64,000 nt of DNA from Fictibacillus barbaricus (GCF_014635025.1 NZ_BMCE01000002.1:434001-498000); one strand, 5' to 3'. Numbered from the stretch's first letter, positions 9,040-19,747 are shown. Notes: a model not told the origin generated them from the letters alone. A program made the numbers and translations.

Positions 9040-9819
9040 TTATGAAGTTTTAAGTTTTTCAAGTTCAAGCAAGAATTTATCGTTCAATACTTTGATATAT
9101 GTTCCTTTCATTCCAAGGGAACGAGATTCAATTACGCCAGCACTCTCTAATTTACGAAGAGCGTTTACGATAACCGAGCGAGTGATACCAACTCGGTCTG
9201 CAATCTTACTAGCAACCAGAAGCCCTTCATTGCCTTCTAACTCTTCAAAGATATGCTCAATCGCTTCAAGTTCACTGTAGGATAAAGAACTGATCGCCAT
9301 TTGAACGACTGCTTTATTACGTGCTTCTTCCTCGATTTCTTCTGCTTTCTCACGAAGAATTTCCATTCCTACAACGGTTGCTCCATACTCCGCCAGTACA
9401 AGATCATCTTCTTCAAAAGCAGTAGATAATCTAGAAAGGATAAGTGTTCCTAATCTCTCGCCACCGCCTACGATTGGGACAATCGTTGTTAAACCAGTCG
9501 AAAACAGATCTTTGTTTTCTACCGGGAACGCTGTATAGTCACTTTCTACATCAATATTAGCAAGGGACTCTGTAATGTTGAATAGGTTCTTCGTATAATC
9601 TGTAGGAAATTGACGATCTTCAATCATCTTTTTCATACGCTCATTCTCAATTTCTTGTTTTAATGCAAGCCCTAATAATTTTCCGCGGCGGCTGACTACA
9701 AAGATATTAGCACCTATAACGGAGCTAAGTGTTTCAGCCATCTCTTTAAAGTTAACTTGTTTACCACCTGTTTGTTGTAGCATTGAGTTAATGCTTCTTG
9801 CTTTGTTTAATAAATTCAT
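9040..9819 (-). CDS. codY: GTP- and branched-chain-amino-acid-sensing global repressor CodY
   Basis: CodY represses nutrient-scavenging genes when GTP and Ile/Leu/Val are plentiful. The 259-residue protein matches the family end to end. It has an N-terminal GAF ligand-binding domain (residues ~1-155) and a C-terminal winged helix-turn-helix near 200-235 ([20 protein letters not shown]). The ATG follows AGGAGGAAG. It closes the xerC-hslV-hslU-codY cluster, the canonical cod operon order. Confidence 0.98.
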   Translation of the reverse strand: MNLLNKARSINSMLQQTGGKQVNFKEMAETLSSVIGANIFVVSRRGKLLGLALKQEIENERMKKMIEDRQFPTDYTKNLFNITESLANIDVESDYTAFPVENKDLFSTGLTTIVPIVGGGERLGTLILSRLSTAFEEDDLVLAEYGATVVGMEILREKAEEIEEEARNKAVVQMAISSLSYSELEAIEHIFEELEGNEGLLVASKIADRVGITRSVIVNALRKLESAGVIESRSLGMKGTYIKVLNDKFLLELEKLKTS

Positions 9820-9843
9820 TGTCTTTCTTCCTCCTACTGCATC

Positions 9844-11238
9844 CTATAAAATATATTGGCTCAGATCCTTGTTCTTTGCGATGTTAGCCAGTTTTTCTTC
9901 TACATACTCGGGTGTAATGGTAATCTGATCTAAACTAATATCAGGCGCTTCAAAAGATAAATCTTCCAGTAAGCGTTCCAATATGGTATGAAGTCTTCGA
10001 GCACCGATGTTGTCGGTGTCTTGGTTAACTTCATATGCGATACTTGCAATCTTAGCAATAGCATCGTCAGAAAATTCAACATTTATACCTTCTGTACTCA
10101 ATAGAGCTTTATACTGTTTTATGATCGCATTATCAGGCTCTATTAATATACGTGTAAAATCCTCTACAGACAAGTTATTTAATTCTACTCGGATCGGGAA
10201 TCTGCCTTGAAGCTCCGGAATGAGATCAGATGGCTTCGAGATATGGAAAGCACCTGCTGCTATAAACAGGATATGATCTGTTTTAATGGAACCGTATTTA
10301 GTCATTACGGTTGAACCTTCGACAATTGGAAGGATATCCCGCTGTACACCTTCTCTGCTAACATCAGCAGAATTTTGATTCTTTCCAGCAATCTTATCAA
10401 TCTCATCTATAAATATAATACCTGTTTGTTCCGTCTTGTAAACTGCTTCACTCGTAACATCATCCATATCGATCAATTTAGCAGCTTCATCTTGAGTCAG
10501 AATCTTACGAGCTTCTCGAACGGTAAGCTTTCGTTTTTTCTTTTTCTTTGGCATTAAACCGCCAATCATATCTTGCATGTTCATACCCATTTGTTCAAGT
10601 CCTGAGCCTTGGAACATATCAAGCATGGATGGATTTTGTTCTTCAACTTCAACCGTAACAAGGTGATCTTCCATTTCTCCAAGTGCAAGCTTCTGTGCCA
10701 TCTGGTTACGTTTTTGTTGAAGATCCACAGCATCATCTTGCTGCGGCTTCTGTTCTTGTTCCTGATTGCCCCCGCCAAAGAACATTTCAAGCGGATTTTT
10801 AAAGCTTGTTTCTGTCTTTTTACCTGGAACAAGCAGTTCTACCAGGCGTTTATTTGCATTCTGTTCTGCTTTATCTTTTACTTCATTCATCTTAAGTTCT
10901 TTTACAAGCCTTACAGATGTTTCTACTAAGTCACGAACCATGGAATCAACATCACGGCCTACATAACCTACTTCTGTGAACTTAGTAGCTTCAATCTTAA
11001 TAAAAGGTGCTTGAGCAAGCTTTGCGAGTCTTCTTGCGATTTCAGTCTTACCGACACCAGTTGGTCCAATCATAAGAATATTTTTAGGTGATACTTCATC
11101 ACGAAGTTTATCATCAAGGAGACTTCTTCTATAACGGTTTCGAAGCGCAACAGCTACAGCTTTCTTCGCATCTTTTTGACCTATTATATATTGATCTAGC
11201 TTTTCAACAATTTGTCTTGGAGTTAATTGACTGTTCAT
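9844..11238 (-). CDS. hslU: HslU/ClpY ATPase subunit of the HslVU protease
   Basis: HslU is the AAA+ unfoldase that feeds substrates to the HslV peptidase. From the ATG at 11238 (AAAGGAG site) the protein is 464 residues, the usual length. Walker A GPTGVGKT is at residues 58-65. Walker [12 protein letters not shown] lies near 258. Between them is an I domain with a Gln-rich, Met-rich insertion. The C-terminus ends NKDLSQYIL, the tail that docks into HslV. An in-frame 22-residue upstream extension overlaps hslV and lacks a site, so I rejected it. Confidence 0.97.
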   Translation of the reverse strand: MNSQLTPRQIVEKLDQYIIGQKDAKKAVAVALRNRYRRSLLDDKLRDEVSPKNILMIGPTGVGKTEIARRLAKLAQAPFIKIEATKFTEVGYVGRDVDSMVRDLVETSVRLVKELKMNEVKDKAEQNANKRLVELLVPGKKTETSFKNPLEMFFGGGNQEQEQKPQQDDAVDLQQKRNQMAQKLALGEMEDHLVTVEVEEQNPSMLDMFQGSGLEQMGMNMQDMIGGLMPKKKKKRKLTVREARKILTQDEAAKLIDMDDVTSEAVYKTEQTGIIFIDEIDKIAGKNQNSADVSREGVQRDILPIVEGSTVMTKYGSIKTDHILFIAAGAFHISKPSDLIPELQGRFPIRVELNNLSVEDFTRILIEPDNAIIKQYKALLSTEGINVEFSDDAIAKIASIAYEVNQDTDNIGARRLHTILERLLEDLSFEAPDISLDQITITPEYVEEKLANIAKNKDLSQYIL

Positions 11239-11261
11239 TGTAACCGCTCCTTTACCTGTTT

Positions 11262-11801
11262 TTACAATTCTTCTAAAACAATCTCGGTGTTCGTGTAAAC
11301 ACAAATCTCTCCGGCTGTCTGCAGAGATGCGAGAGCGATTTCTTTTGCAGAAAGTTCTGGTGCATGATTCTTCAACGCACGACCTGCAGCAAGAGCATAG
11401 TTTCCTCCTGAACCGATAGCCAAGATTCCATCATCTGGCTCGATCACTTCTCCTGTGCCCGAAATCAATAGCATATGTTCCTGGTTCATCACGATCAGCA
11501 GTGCTTCTAACTTTCGCAGAACTTGATCGGTACGCCATTCTTTTGCCATTTCTACAGATGCACGCTGTAAATTTCCGCTGTACTCTTCTAATTTGCTTTC
11601 AAATTTCTCATAGAGCGTAAAGGCATCTGCAACAGATCCTGCGAAGCCGGCCAATACTTTGCCTCCGTAAAGCCTTCTAACTTTTTTAGCAGTATGTTTC
11701 ATAACAACTGCATTCCCAAACGTTACTTGACCGTCACCAGTCATTGCTGCTTTCCCATTATGCTGAATCGCAAAAATTGTGGTTGCATGAAATGTTGACA
11801 T
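11262..11801 (-). CDS. hslV: HslV/ClpQ (CodW-type) peptidase subunit
   Basis: HslV is the proteasome-like peptidase of the HslVU complex. The 179-residue protein has the [15 protein letters not shown] and [10 protein letters not shown] blocks of the family and ends in [13 protein letters not shown]. The N-terminus reads [10 protein letters not shown]. Compared with E. coli HslV, which starts MTTI, it has five extra residues before the TTI motif. B. subtilis CodW has the same extension and was reported to use its N-terminal serine as nucleophile, so this is probably a Ser-type enzyme. The ATG follows GGGAGGG. Confidence 0.97.
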   Translation of the reverse strand: MSTFHATTIFAIQHNGKAAMTGDGQVTFGNAVVMKHTAKKVRRLYGGKVLAGFAGSVADAFTLYEKFESKLEEYSGNLQRASVEMAKEWRTDQVLRKLEALLIVMNQEHMLLISGTGEVIEPDDGILAIGSGGNYALAAGRALKNHAPELSAKEIALASLQTAGEICVYTNTEIVLEEL

Positions 11802-11825
11802 TGAAAAATCCCTCCCTTTTTGTTT

Positions 11826-12731
11826 TTATGCTCGCGGATGCGCATTATTATAAATTTTTTTCAAATGACTTTTTGATACATGCGTATAAACTTGTGTAGA
11901 GGAAAGACTAGAATGCCCCAGAAGTTCTTGGACCGCTCGCAAGTCTGCTCCTTCATTAAGCATATGAGTCGCAAAAGTATGTCGAAGAACATGCGGACTA
12001 ATATGTATGGTGAGTGACGACTCCTCTATAAGCTTATTTAATATGTTTCTTACGCTTCTCGTGCTTAAAGGTTCCCCCCTATAGTTTAAAAATAATGCAT
12101 CCGATTTTTTTTCTGTTTTTTCTAGAAGAATTTTACGGCCTTCATCAATATACTTTTCAAGAGCTTCTTTTGCAAAAGAACCTATCGGTACATATCTTTC
12201 TTTTTTCCCTTTTCCTTTTACGAGTGCTGCCTCAACAAATAGATCCAGATCTTTTAATCGCATTTGACAGCATTCACTAACTCGTATTCCAGTCCCGTAC
12301 AATAGTTCGAGTATCGCCTGGTTTCTTTGTCCGATTGGCGTGGTATCATCAGACACATTAAAAAGCCTCTCCAACTCTTTTTCATAAAGAAATTGAGGAA
12401 GCATTTTTGCTTTTTTAGGAAGAGCCACCATGGCAAAAGGATTATGTTCTTCAACAATTTTTTCACGGTTTAAAAAACGGTAAAAGGTCCGCATTGATGA
12501 AATTTTTCGAGCCACTGTATTTCTTGCATATTTCTTTTCATGAAGAGTAACTAAATATTGTCTAACTAAAACATAAGAAACAGCAGCGAATCCTTCGATT
12601 GCTTGCTGTTTCAAAAAAGAAGTAAAGTCATTAATATCTTTTTCATAGTGTTCGATCGTATAAGACGAATAGTTCTTCTCAATCATTAAATAATTCAAGA
12701 AATCTACCACTATGTGGCGTTCTGATACCAT
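11826..12731 (-). CDS. xerC: tyrosine recombinase XerC (CodV)
   Basis: XerC acts with XerD at dif to resolve chromosome dimers. The 301-residue protein has an N-terminal SAM-like core-binding domain (EKNYSSYTIEHYEKDINDF) and a C-terminal catalytic domain. Visible catalytic residues are the Arg in LYGTGIRVSE, HVLRHTFATH, LLGHSSLSSTQVYTH and its tyrosine. I chose the ATG at 12731 because GAGGTG lies six bases upstream. The GTG at 12740 is inside that site. XerC rather than XerD is inferred from the cod-operon position. Confidence 0.95.
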   Translation of the reverse strand: MVSERHIVVDFLNYLMIEKNYSSYTIEHYEKDINDFTSFLKQQAIEGFAAVSYVLVRQYLVTLHEKKYARNTVARKISSMRTFYRFLNREKIVEEHNPFAMVALPKKAKMLPQFLYEKELERLFNVSDDTTPIGQRNQAILELLYGTGIRVSECCQMRLKDLDLFVEAALVKGKGKKERYVPIGSFAKEALEKYIDEGRKILLEKTEKKSDALFLNYRGEPLSTRSVRNILNKLIEESSLTIHISPHVLRHTFATHMLNEGADLRAVQELLGHSSLSSTQVYTHVSKSHLKKIYNNAHPRA

Positions 12732-12748
12732 TTCATACACCTCACAAA

Positions 12749-12777
12749 GCCCCTAAATCGTAACACAATTTAAGGGC
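12749..12777 (-). terminator. weak hairpin between trmFO and xerC
   Basis: On the minus strand GCCCTTAAAT pairs with ATTTAGGGGC (one G-T pair) around a nine-base loop, followed by only TTTG. It may be a partial terminator in the trmFO-xerC gap, but the T-tract is poor. Confidence 0.35.
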
Positions 12778-12792
12778 CAAAGCAATACATGT

Positions 12793-14100
12793 TCACAAAT
12801 TTGTTATAAAATTCTGAATTGTTTCCAATGCTCTTTCAGCTAGTGCTGTATTTCGTTCCTGCTTGTTCTTAATTCTTTTCTCAAGTGGCGGCAAAAGCCC
12901 AAAGTTAGCGTTCATAGGCTGAAAGTTATCCGGATTTGCAGTAGTAATATAATGAGCCATGCTTCCGATCGCGGTTTCTTTAGGAAACACTGCTAAATCT
13001 TCGCCTTTAACAAGTTTGGCTGCATTTATACCTGCGATCAAACCCGAGGCTGCACTTTCAACATAACCTTCTACACCGGTCATTTGGCCTGCAAAGAAAA
13101 GATCTTTTCTGGATTTCAGCTGATACGTATCATTTAATAATCTTGGGGAGTTTAAGAATGTATTGCGATGCATAACCCCGTATCGAACAACTTCAGCATT
13201 CTCCAAACCTGGAATCAATCGAAGAAGTTCTTTTTGTGGTCCCCATTTTAAATGTGTTTGGAATCCAACAATATTATAAAGGGTACCGGCGCTGTTATCC
13301 TGACGTAACTGGACGACAGCATACGGTATCTTGCCAGTCTTTGGGTCTTCTAGACCTACTGGTTTCATCGGACCGAACAATAACGTTTTCTTTCCTCTTT
13401 TGGCCATTACCTCTACTGGCATGCAGCCTTCAAAAAAGATTTCCTTCTCGAATTCTTTTAGGGGAACCGTCTCCGAAGAGATTAAAGCTTCATAAAATTG
13501 GTCGAATTCCTCTTCCGTCATCGGGCAGTTTAGATATGCCGCTTCGCCTTTATCATAGCGTGATTTCAAATAGACTTTATCCATATTAATGCTGTCAACT
13601 TCAATAATTGGTGCTGCAGCATCGTAGAAATATAAATATTCTTCACCAGTCAAGGAGTTAAGGGCTTTTGATAGGTTATCAGAAGTCAGAGGCCCTGTTG
13701 CAATAATTGTTGGACCTTCAGGTATTTCTGTAACTTCTTCTGTAATAACTTCCACATTAGGATGATTTTTTACCCGTTCTGTAACAAGGCCAGCAAACTC
13801 ATGACGGTCTACAGCTAGTGCACCGCCAGCTGGAACAGCACAATCATCTGCAGATGAGATAATAACAGAATTCAGCTTTCTCATCTCTTCTTTTAACACA
13901 CCTACCGCATTTGTTAGTGTATTTGCACGAAGAGAGTTAGAACAAACCAACTCCGCAAACTTTTCAGTATGATGAGCAGGTGTTTGCCTTACCGGTCTCA
14001 TCTCGTATAATTTTACTTTTATTCCTCGGCTTGCGATCTGCCATGCCGCTTCACTTCCGGCAAGACCAGCTCCGATTACATTAACATGTTGATGATCCAT
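12793..14100 (-). CDS. trmFO: folate-dependent tRNA (m5U54) methyltransferase TrmFO
   Basis: TrmFO methylates U54 of the tRNA T-loop using methylenetetrahydrofolate and FAD. From the ATG at 14100 (AAGGAG site) it is 435 residues long. The FAD-binding motif [16 protein letters not shown] is at the N-terminus, and the family block [19 protein letters not shown] follows. The C-terminal FAD segment reads [20 protein letters not shown]. An upstream in-frame extension overlaps topA and has no ribosome binding site. It lies 13 bases past topA. Confidence 0.97.
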   Translation of the reverse strand: MDHQHVNVIGAGLAGSEAAWQIASRGIKVKLYEMRPVRQTPAHHTEKFAELVCSNSLRANTLTNAVGVLKEEMRKLNSVIISSADDCAVPAGGALAVDRHEFAGLVTERVKNHPNVEVITEEVTEIPEGPTIIATGPLTSDNLSKALNSLTGEEYLYFYDAAAPIIEVDSINMDKVYLKSRYDKGEAAYLNCPMTEEEFDQFYEALISSETVPLKEFEKEIFFEGCMPVEVMAKRGKKTLLFGPMKPVGLEDPKTGKIPYAVVQLRQDNSAGTLYNIVGFQTHLKWGPQKELLRLIPGLENAEVVRYGVMHRNTFLNSPRLLNDTYQLKSRKDLFFAGQMTGVEGYVESAASGLIAGINAAKLVKGEDLAVFPKETAIGSMAHYITTANPDNFQPMNANFGLLPPLEKRIKNKQERNTALAERALETIQNFITNL

Positions 14101-14113
14101 GAAGAATAACTCC

Positions 14114-16189
14114 TTACTTTGCTTCCTCTTCGGCATAATCGCAAGATACACACTGTACGACCTTACCTTTTTTCGTTTTCTTTTCTATTAACATACTATT
14201 GCACTTTGGACACGTTCTTGCAAGAGGTTTATCCCAAGATACAAACTCACATTCCGGATAACGGTTACATCCATAAAACAGTCTTTTCTTCTTGCTCTTG
14301 CGTTCTACGATTGTACCTTTATGGCAAGAAGGACATGTGACACCAATATCTTTTACGATTGGTTTCGTGTTGCGACAGTCTGGAAAGTTTGAGCAAGCCA
14401 TAAACTTTCCGAATCGGCCCATCTTGAAGACCATTTCATGACCGCATTTTTCACAATCCTCTCCAGCGGGTTCATCTTTAATTTCTACCTTTTGCATTTC
14501 TTCTTCTGCAATCTTCAGTTTCTTCTCGAAACTCTTATAGAAATCGTCGATGATGCCGATCCAGTTTTCTTTTCCTTCTTCTACTTCATCCAGATCGCTT
14601 TCCATCTTTGCTGTAAATTCGACGTTGAACACTTCAGGAAAGAATTCCAATGTCATCTCAAGAACAAGTTCACCAAGCTCTGTCGGAACAAATTTCTTAT
14701 CATCTAGTGCAACATATCCCCGTTTTTGAATCGTATCAAGTGTTGGGGCATATGTTGATGGTCTTCCAATACCTAGTTCTTCCATCGTTCGAACAAGTCT
14801 TGCCTCCGTGTAACGAGGAGGCGGCTGTGTAAAATGCTGTGAAGGCTCAAGGTCTTTCTTTTCGACCTTCATCCCTTCTTTTACATCAGGGAGAATTCGG
14901 TCTTCTTCTTTTTTGCCATCATCGTTACCTTCAACATATACCTTCATAAATCCAGGAAACTTAACTTTTGAACCAGTAGCACGGAAGTATACGCCACCGT
15001 TCTCTAGATCAACCGTCATCGTGTCAAGAACGGCTGATGCCATCTGACTTGCTAAGAAGCGCTCCCAGATCAGCTTGTATAATCGAAGTTGATCTCTGGA
15101 TAAGTAATTCTTAAGATCGCGAGGATGATACATGACTGATGTTGGACGAATTGCTTCATGGGCATCTTGTGCATTCTTACCAGCCTTCTTTTCTGCCCTC
15201 GAGCTATTTATATATTCTTTTCCGAATTCACTTTCAATGAAATCAGCCGCTTCAGCTTTAGCAGTATCAGATATACGAGTGGAATCTGTACGCATATAGG
15301 TGATCAAACCTACTGTACCTTCTTTTCCAAGATCAATACCTTCATATAATTGCTGAGCGAGCATCATCGTTTTCTTCGCTCTAAAGTTTAACTTTCTAGC
15401 CGCTTCCTGCTGCAGTGAAGAAGTTATAAAAGGTGGTGAAGGATTTCTGCGTCTTTCTTTTTTCTGTACAGAATCAATCATGAACTGTTTGCCTTTTATC
15501 TTGCTTAATACTTCTTTTACTTCTTCCTCATTAGAAAGTTCCTTTTTCTTACCGTTCACACCGTAGAACTGCGCTTCAAATTCTTCTCCAGAAGCACTAA
15601 AGATTCCTTTGATCTTCCAGTACTCTTCAGGTTGAAATGCATTAATTTCCTTTTCACGCTCAACGATCAGTCTAACAGCAACCGTTTGTACCCGTCCTGC
15701 ACTTAACCCCTTTTTAATTTTCTTCCATAATAAAGGGCTAACCTTATAACCAACAAGCCTGTCTAATACTCTTCGTGCTTGCTGGGCATCTACTAAATCC
15801 ATATTAATCTTTCTTGGTCGTTTAAATGAATCTTTAATCGCGTTTTTAGTAATCTCGTTAAAAACAACTCGGCATTCCGAATCTAAATCCATATCTAAGC
15901 TATGTGCCAAATGCCAAGCAATTGCTTCACCTTCACGATCAGGGTCAGCTGCGAGAAATATTTGTTTTGCTTTTTTAGCCGCAGTCTTTAAGTCTTTTAA
16001 TATCGGACCTTTTCCACGAATCGTTATATATTTAGGATCGTAATTCTCTTCAACATCGACACCTATTTGGCTTCTAGGCAGGTCTCGAACATGTCCCATC
16101 GAGGCCTTTACATCATATTTGCTCCCTAAATATTTTTTTATCGTCTTTGCTTTTGCGGGAGACTCAACAATGACTAAGTATTTTTCCAT
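14114..16189 (-). CDS. topA: DNA topoisomerase I (type IA)
   Basis: TopA relaxes negative supercoils through a 5'-phosphotyrosyl intermediate. The 691-residue protein has an N-terminal Toprim domain ([27 protein letters not shown]) and the active-site tyrosine in [14 protein letters not shown] near residue 298. Three C-terminal zinc-ribbon repeats are visible with Cys4 patterns (CEKCGHEM...[15 protein letters not shown]...[15 protein letters not shown]...CVSC). The length matches B. subtilis TopA. A good sigma-A promoter lies just upstream, so it probably starts its own transcript leading into trmFO and xerC. Confidence 0.98.
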   Translation of the reverse strand: MEKYLVIVESPAKAKTIKKYLGSKYDVKASMGHVRDLPRSQIGVDVEENYDPKYITIRGKGPILKDLKTAAKKAKQIFLAADPDREGEAIAWHLAHSLDMDLDSECRVVFNEITKNAIKDSFKRPRKINMDLVDAQQARRVLDRLVGYKVSPLLWKKIKKGLSAGRVQTVAVRLIVEREKEINAFQPEEYWKIKGIFSASGEEFEAQFYGVNGKKKELSNEEEVKEVLSKIKGKQFMIDSVQKKERRRNPSPPFITSSLQQEAARKLNFRAKKTMMLAQQLYEGIDLGKEGTVGLITYMRTDSTRISDTAKAEAADFIESEFGKEYINSSRAEKKAGKNAQDAHEAIRPTSVMYHPRDLKNYLSRDQLRLYKLIWERFLASQMASAVLDTMTVDLENGGVYFRATGSKVKFPGFMKVYVEGNDDGKKEEDRILPDVKEGMKVEKKDLEPSQHFTQPPPRYTEARLVRTMEELGIGRPSTYAPTLDTIQKRGYVALDDKKFVPTELGELVLEMTLEFFPEVFNVEFTAKMESDLDEVEEGKENWIGIIDDFYKSFEKKLKIAEEEMQKVEIKDEPAGEDCEKCGHEMVFKMGRFGKFMACSNFPDCRNTKPIVKDIGVTCPSCHKGTIVERKSKKKRLFYGCNRYPECEFVSWDKPLARTCPKCNSMLIEKKTKKGKVVQCVSCDYAEEEAK

Positions 16190-16231
16190 TTACAGTTTAT
16201 CCCCCTTTAAGGGTTTAGTGAAATCTTCCCT

Positions 16232-16261
16232 ATTATTAAATAATGTATCTGCATTTGTCAA
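16232..16261 (-). promoter_or_regulatory. sigma-A promoter for topA
   Basis: On the minus strand TTGACA (16256-16261) is separated by 18 bases from AATAAT (16232-16237). The perfect -35 and five-of-six -10 place the start site roughly 40 bases before the topA ATG, in the dprA-topA gap. Confidence 0.6.
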
Positions 16262-16288
16262 ACTGTTTCCTAATTTAAATGAAAACGG

Positions 16289-17155
16289 TTATAATCTTTC
16301 ATTTTGAATATCCTCAGCACACATAACAAGTTTGGCACCATTTTGAATCAAATAGTTTGTTCCTCTTGCACACTCTTCTAAAATAGAACCAGGTATAGCA
16401 AAAACATCTCTACCTTGTTCTAAAGCTTGGTCAGCTGTTATCAGTGATCCACTTTTTGTTCGAGCTTCAGCTACCAATGTCGCATTGCTGAGACCGCTTA
16501 TTATACGGTTTCGCAGAGGAAAATGCCAGCGTTTTGGTGCAGTGCTTGGTGAAAATTCCGAGAGAATGATCCCTTGCAAGCCAATCTTATCTGCAAGTGC
16601 TCTATTTTCTTTAGGATAGACCTGCATGATTCCAGAACCTAGAACAGCAACCGTTTTAGAATCATTTTGCAAACAGAGTTCGTGAGCAAACGTATCGATT
16701 CCTCTTGCAAGTCCGCTTATTACAACCCAATTATCTTTTACAAGGGGCTCGAGGACTTTGTTTAATGCAAGCTTTCCCTGTCTGCTAGGATTTCTCGTTC
16801 CTACTACACTAATCATTTTATCCTGATTTAGTGTACTCCAATCGCCTTTACCATAGAGGACCCACGGCGGATCGTAAATCATTTTTAAAAGTGGTGGATA
16901 TTCCAGATCAAAAACAGTAACAGCAGCAATAGAATTTTTCTTTAAATCTTTCATTATATATGTACTATTCTGATGATTCATGTGTTCATATAAACGCTTT
17001 GCCGTCAGCTCACTTAAGTTAAACGACATCTTCAATCTGCGAATATCCATAGTAAAAATTCCGATTAATTCCGGATCGACTTTCATAATCGATTTCATAT
17101 GATTCCAAGAAAGTGCTTCGCAATGATGAAGAAAAATTAAGCGTTCTATATCCAA
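16289..17155 (-). CDS. dprA: DNA processing protein DprA (Smf)
   Basis: DprA binds incoming single-stranded DNA and loads RecA during transformation. The 288-residue protein has a SAM-like N-terminal region and a Rossmann-fold DprA domain with SVVGTRNPSRQGKLALNK, VISGLARGIDTFAHELCL and AVLGSGIMQVYPKENRAL. The chosen start is a TTG at 17155 with GGAGGAA upstream, and no in-frame ATG nearby fits better. It lacks the C-terminal winged helix found in some longer homologues, as in B. subtilis. It lies between sucD (after a terminator) and topA. Confidence 0.95.
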   Translation of the reverse strand: MDIERLIFLHHCEALSWNHMKSIMKVDPELIGIFTMDIRRLKMSFNLSELTAKRLYEHMNHQNSTYIMKDLKKNSIAAVTVFDLEYPPLLKMIYDPPWVLYGKGDWSTLNQDKMISVVGTRNPSRQGKLALNKVLEPLVKDNWVVISGLARGIDTFAHELCLQNDSKTVAVLGSGIMQVYPKENRALADKIGLQGIILSEFSPSTAPKRWHFPLRNRIISGLSNATLVAEARTKSGSLITADQALEQGRDVFAIPGSILEECARGTNYLIQNGAKLVMCAEDIQNERL

Positions 17156-17191
17156 ACTCTATTCCTCCCCATGAATCAAATATATGTAAAT

Positions 17192-17217
17192 AAAAAGCTC
17201 CCGATCTGGGAGCTTTT
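17192..17217 (-). terminator. intrinsic terminator after sucD
   Basis: On the minus strand AAGCTCCC pairs with GGGAGCTT around a five-base loop, followed by TTTTTATTT. It sits 17 bases past the sucD stop and separates sucCD from dprA. Confidence 0.9.
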
Positions 17218-17233
17218 CACGATGTAAAATGTA

Positions 17234-18148
17234 TTACGCTTTTGCTTTATGTGTTACGCAACGATCATATAGATCATTTTCTTTTAGGGCTACTACTAAA
17301 GTCTCACCCATTTCTGAAGGAGTTGCTGCAACTTTAATCCCACATTGCTTCATAGTTTTGATTTTCTCATCAGCAGTACCTTTACCGCCAGAGATAATCG
17401 CACCAGCATGTCCCATACGCTTTCCTGGAGGTGCAGTTTGGCCGCCGATAAAGCCTACAACTGGTTTAGTCATATTAGCTTTTACCCATTCAGCAGCTTC
17501 TTCTTCAGCCGTTCCGCCGATTTCACCGATCATGATAACAGCATACGTGTCTGGATCTTCGTTAAACGCTTTTAGAACATCGATAAAGTCAGTTCCGTTA
17601 ACTGGGTCTCCACCGATACCTACTGCTGTTGATTGCCCGATTCCACGCTCAGAAAGCTGATGTACAGCTTCATAAGTTAATGTTCCTGAACGCGATACGA
17701 CACCAACATGTCCTTTTGTATGGATATATCCTGGCATGATACCGATCTTACATTCTTCAGGTGTAATAACACCAGGGCAGTTAGGTCCAACAAGGCGAGT
17801 CTTCTTGCCTTCCATGTAACGTTTAACTTTTACCATATCCATTACTGGAATACCTTCTGTGATACAAATCGCAAGATCCAATTCTGCATCAACAGCTTCA
17901 ATGATCGCTTCTGCAGCGAATGCAGGAGGAACATAAATGACAGAAGCATTAGCTCCTGTTTCTTTTACTGCATCAACAACCGTGTTAAAAACAGGAAGTC
18001 CTTCAACTTCTGTTCCACCTTTACCAGGTGTAACTCCGCCCACAATCTTTGTCCCATATTCAAGCATTTGTTTTGTGTGGAAAAGACCAACAGAACCAGT
18101 AATACCTTGAACGATAACTTTTGTATCCTTATTTATAAAAATGCTCAT
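17234..18148 (-). CDS. sucD: succinyl-CoA synthetase (ADP-forming) alpha subunit
   Basis: SucD forms with SucC the TCA-cycle enzyme that converts succinyl-CoA to succinate with substrate-level phosphorylation. The 304-residue protein has the CoA-binding Rossmann segment [19 protein letters not shown] and the [18 protein letters not shown] and [14 protein letters not shown] blocks. The phosphohistidine loop is [13 protein letters not shown] near residue 245. It is 34 bases downstream of sucC and ends before a strong terminator, so sucC-sucD forms a two-gene operon. Confidence 0.98.
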   Translation of the reverse strand: MSIFINKDTKVIVQGITGSVGLFHTKQMLEYGTKIVGGVTPGKGGTEVEGLPVFNTVVDAVKETGANASVIYVPPAFAAEAIIEAVDAELDLAICITEGIPVMDMVKVKRYMEGKKTRLVGPNCPGVITPEECKIGIMPGYIHTKGHVGVVSRSGTLTYEAVHQLSERGIGQSTAVGIGGDPVNGTDFIDVLKAFNEDPDTYAVIMIGEIGGTAEEEAAEWVKANMTKPVVGFIGGQTAPPGKRMGHAGAIISGGKGTADEKIKTMKQCGIKVAATPSEMGETLVVALKENDLYDRCVTHKAKA

Positions 18149-18182
18149 GCATCAATCCATCCTTTCTACAATGTTTTCTCTA

Positions 18183-19343
18183 TTACTTTACTAAAGCAAC
18201 GATCTTCTCTGCGCCATCAGCCATGGAATCTGCAGCTGTAATGTTAAGTCCAGATTCTTTAAGAATCTTCTTACCAAGATCAACGTTTGTTCCTTCAAGA
18301 CGTACAACAAGCGGTAACTCCAGACCAACTTGCTTTGTTGCTTCTACAACACCATTAGCAATGATGTCACACTTCATGATTCCGCCAAAGATATTAACAA
18401 AGATACCTTTAACATTTTTATCGGAAAGAATGATTTTGAAAGCTTCAGTAACTTTCTCAGTTGTAGCGCCGCCCCCAACATCAAGGAAGTTTGCAGGATC
18501 GCCGCCATAATGCTTAATAATATCCATTGTTGCCATTGCAAGACCAGCACCATTAACCATACAACCGATATTTCCATCTAGAGAAATATAGCTTAGATCG
18601 TACTTAGATGCTTCAATCTCTTTTGGATCTTCTTCTTCAAGGTCACGATATTCTAGGATGTCATTATGACGGTATAACGCGTTAGAATCAAAGTTCATTT
18701 TAGCGTCAAGTGCCATTACGTTTCCATCACCCGTCACTACCAGCGGATTGATCTCAGCGATTGAGCAATCTTTTTCAACGAAAGCTGTATATAGGCCAAG
18801 CATAAATTTAACTGCTTTTCCTACAAGTTCAGTTGGAATATTGATGTTATAAGCAAGTCGTCTTGCTTGGAATGCTTGAAGACCGATAGCTGGGTCGATC
18901 ACTTCTTTGAAGATTTTCTCAGGCGTTTTTTCTGCCACTTCTTCAATTTCAGTACCGCCTTCTTCTGAGCCCATCATTACAACACTTGATGTTGCACGGT
19001 CAAGAACAAGACCAATGTAATATTCTTTTTTGATATCACAGCCCTCTTCGATAAGTAAGCGCTTAACCTCTTTACCTTCTGGGCCTGTTTGGTGAGTTAC
19101 AAGAACTTTTCCTAAGATTTCATTTGCGTATGTACGCACTTCATCAAGATTTTTGGCAACTTTTACGCCACCCGCTTTACCGCGGCCACCTGCGTGAATC
19201 TGTGCTTTTACAACAGATACAGTGCTCCCCAGTTCTTTAGCAGCTTCTACAGCTTCTTCAACTGTAAATGCTACTTTCCCTTTTGGAACAGCCACACCAT
19301 ATTTTCTAAGTATCTCTTTACCTTGGTATTCGTGGATATTCAT
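18183..19343 (-). CDS. sucC: succinyl-CoA synthetase (ADP-forming) beta subunit
   Basis: SucC carries the ATP-grasp nucleotide-binding domain and the succinate-binding site. The 386-residue protein starts [17 protein letters not shown] and contains [19 protein letters not shown]-grasp residues in [20 protein letters not shown], and a C-terminal domain with [19 protein letters not shown] and [17 protein letters not shown]. The ATG follows AGGAGGATGGAGAG. Upstream lie a near-consensus promoter and a candidate CodY site, described separately. Confidence 0.98.
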   Translation of the reverse strand: MNIHEYQGKEILRKYGVAVPKGKVAFTVEEAVEAAKELGSTVSVVKAQIHAGGRGKAGGVKVAKNLDEVRTYANEILGKVLVTHQTGPEGKEVKRLLIEEGCDIKKEYYIGLVLDRATSSVVMMGSEEGGTEIEEVAEKTPEKIFKEVIDPAIGLQAFQARRLAYNINIPTELVGKAVKFMLGLYTAFVEKDCSIAEINPLVVTGDGNVMALDAKMNFDSNALYRHNDILEYRDLEEEDPKEIEASKYDLSYISLDGNIGCMVNGAGLAMATMDIIKHYGGDPANFLDVGGGATTEKVTEAFKIILSDKNVKGIFVNIFGGIMKCDIIANGVVEATKQVGLELPLVVRLEGTNVDLGKKILKESGLNITAADSMADGAEKIVALVK

Positions 19344-19390
19344 TTACTCTCCATCCTCCTATCATGGTGAAAACTTAAAGTACCGTTATC

Positions 19391-19419
19391 ATTGTATAAG
19401 ACCAAGCTCTTTATGTCTA
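19391..19419 (-). promoter_or_regulatory. sigma-A promoter for sucCD
   Basis: On the minus strand TAGACA (19414-19419) is 17 bases from TACAAT (19391-19396). Both hexamers match consensus at five of six positions. The expected start site gives a leader of about 45 bases to the sucC ATG. Confidence 0.7.
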
Positions 19420-19421
19420 CT

Positions 19422-19436
19422 ATTCTTCAGAAAATT
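19422..19436 (-). promoter_or_regulatory. candidate CodY-binding box upstream of sucCD
   Basis: The minus-strand sequence AATTTTCTGAAGAAT matches the CodY consensus AATTTTCWGAAAATT at 13 of 15 positions. It ends two bases before the -35 hexamer of the sucCD promoter. CodY is encoded in this same window. Whether binding here activates or represses cannot be told from sequence. Confidence 0.5.
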
Positions 19437-19468
19437 GCAAGCGCATACAAGTTTTCAGACAAATAATA

Positions 19469-19500
19469 AACCAAAATCATACTAAAATGACTTTGGTTTT
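19469..19500 (-). terminator. possible terminator after the SASP gene
   Basis: On the minus strand AAACCAAA and GTCAT pair with ATGA and TTTGGTTT around a short AT-rich loop. The T-tract is weak (ATTATTTG). It lies about 44 bases past the SASP stop and before the sucCD promoter. Confidence 0.45.
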
Positions 19501-19543
19501 ACCGATTTTTATCTCGCTTGAAAAAAGAATTCCAAGCTCTCTT

Positions 19544-19702
19544 TCACTTGTTTTTTTCGTTTTCTTGCTTTTTTATAAGCTTAGGCGTAATGGCATCTGT
19601 TTCTGCAGCCGAACGGTATAATCCAAACTCTTCAGCCATCTCTTCTTTAAATTGATTCACTAATTGTTCAGATTGGCTGACCACTAACTTATTCTTTGGC
19701 AT
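19544..19702 (-). CDS. divergent alpha/beta-type small acid-soluble spore protein
   Basis: The 52-residue protein begins MPKNKLVVSQSEQLVNQFKE and continues with EEMAEEFGLYRSA. The first 30 residues align with alpha/beta SASPs such as SspD, including NKLVV, the EQ...QFK helix and an E-M-A-E-E-F-G stretch at the usual GPR protease cleavage site. The second conserved SASP segment (NGSVGGEITKRLV) is reduced to AITPKLIKKQ, so it is shorter than the usual 60-70 residues. An AAAGGAG site supports the ATG at 19702. If it is a working SASP it would coat spore DNA. The identification is fair, the function less sure. Confidence 0.65.
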   Translation of the reverse strand: MPKNKLVVSQSEQLVNQFKEEMAEEFGLYRSAAETDAITPKLIKKQENEKNK

Positions 19703-19747
19703 TGTACACACTCCTTTACTCATAGCAATGTCCAAATTCAGAACAAA

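Noticed and set aside
10581-10966. Several 65-105 codon frames overlapping hslU on both strands
   Set aside because: They are shadows of the hslU I-domain coding sequence. They have no ribosome sites and no family resemblance.
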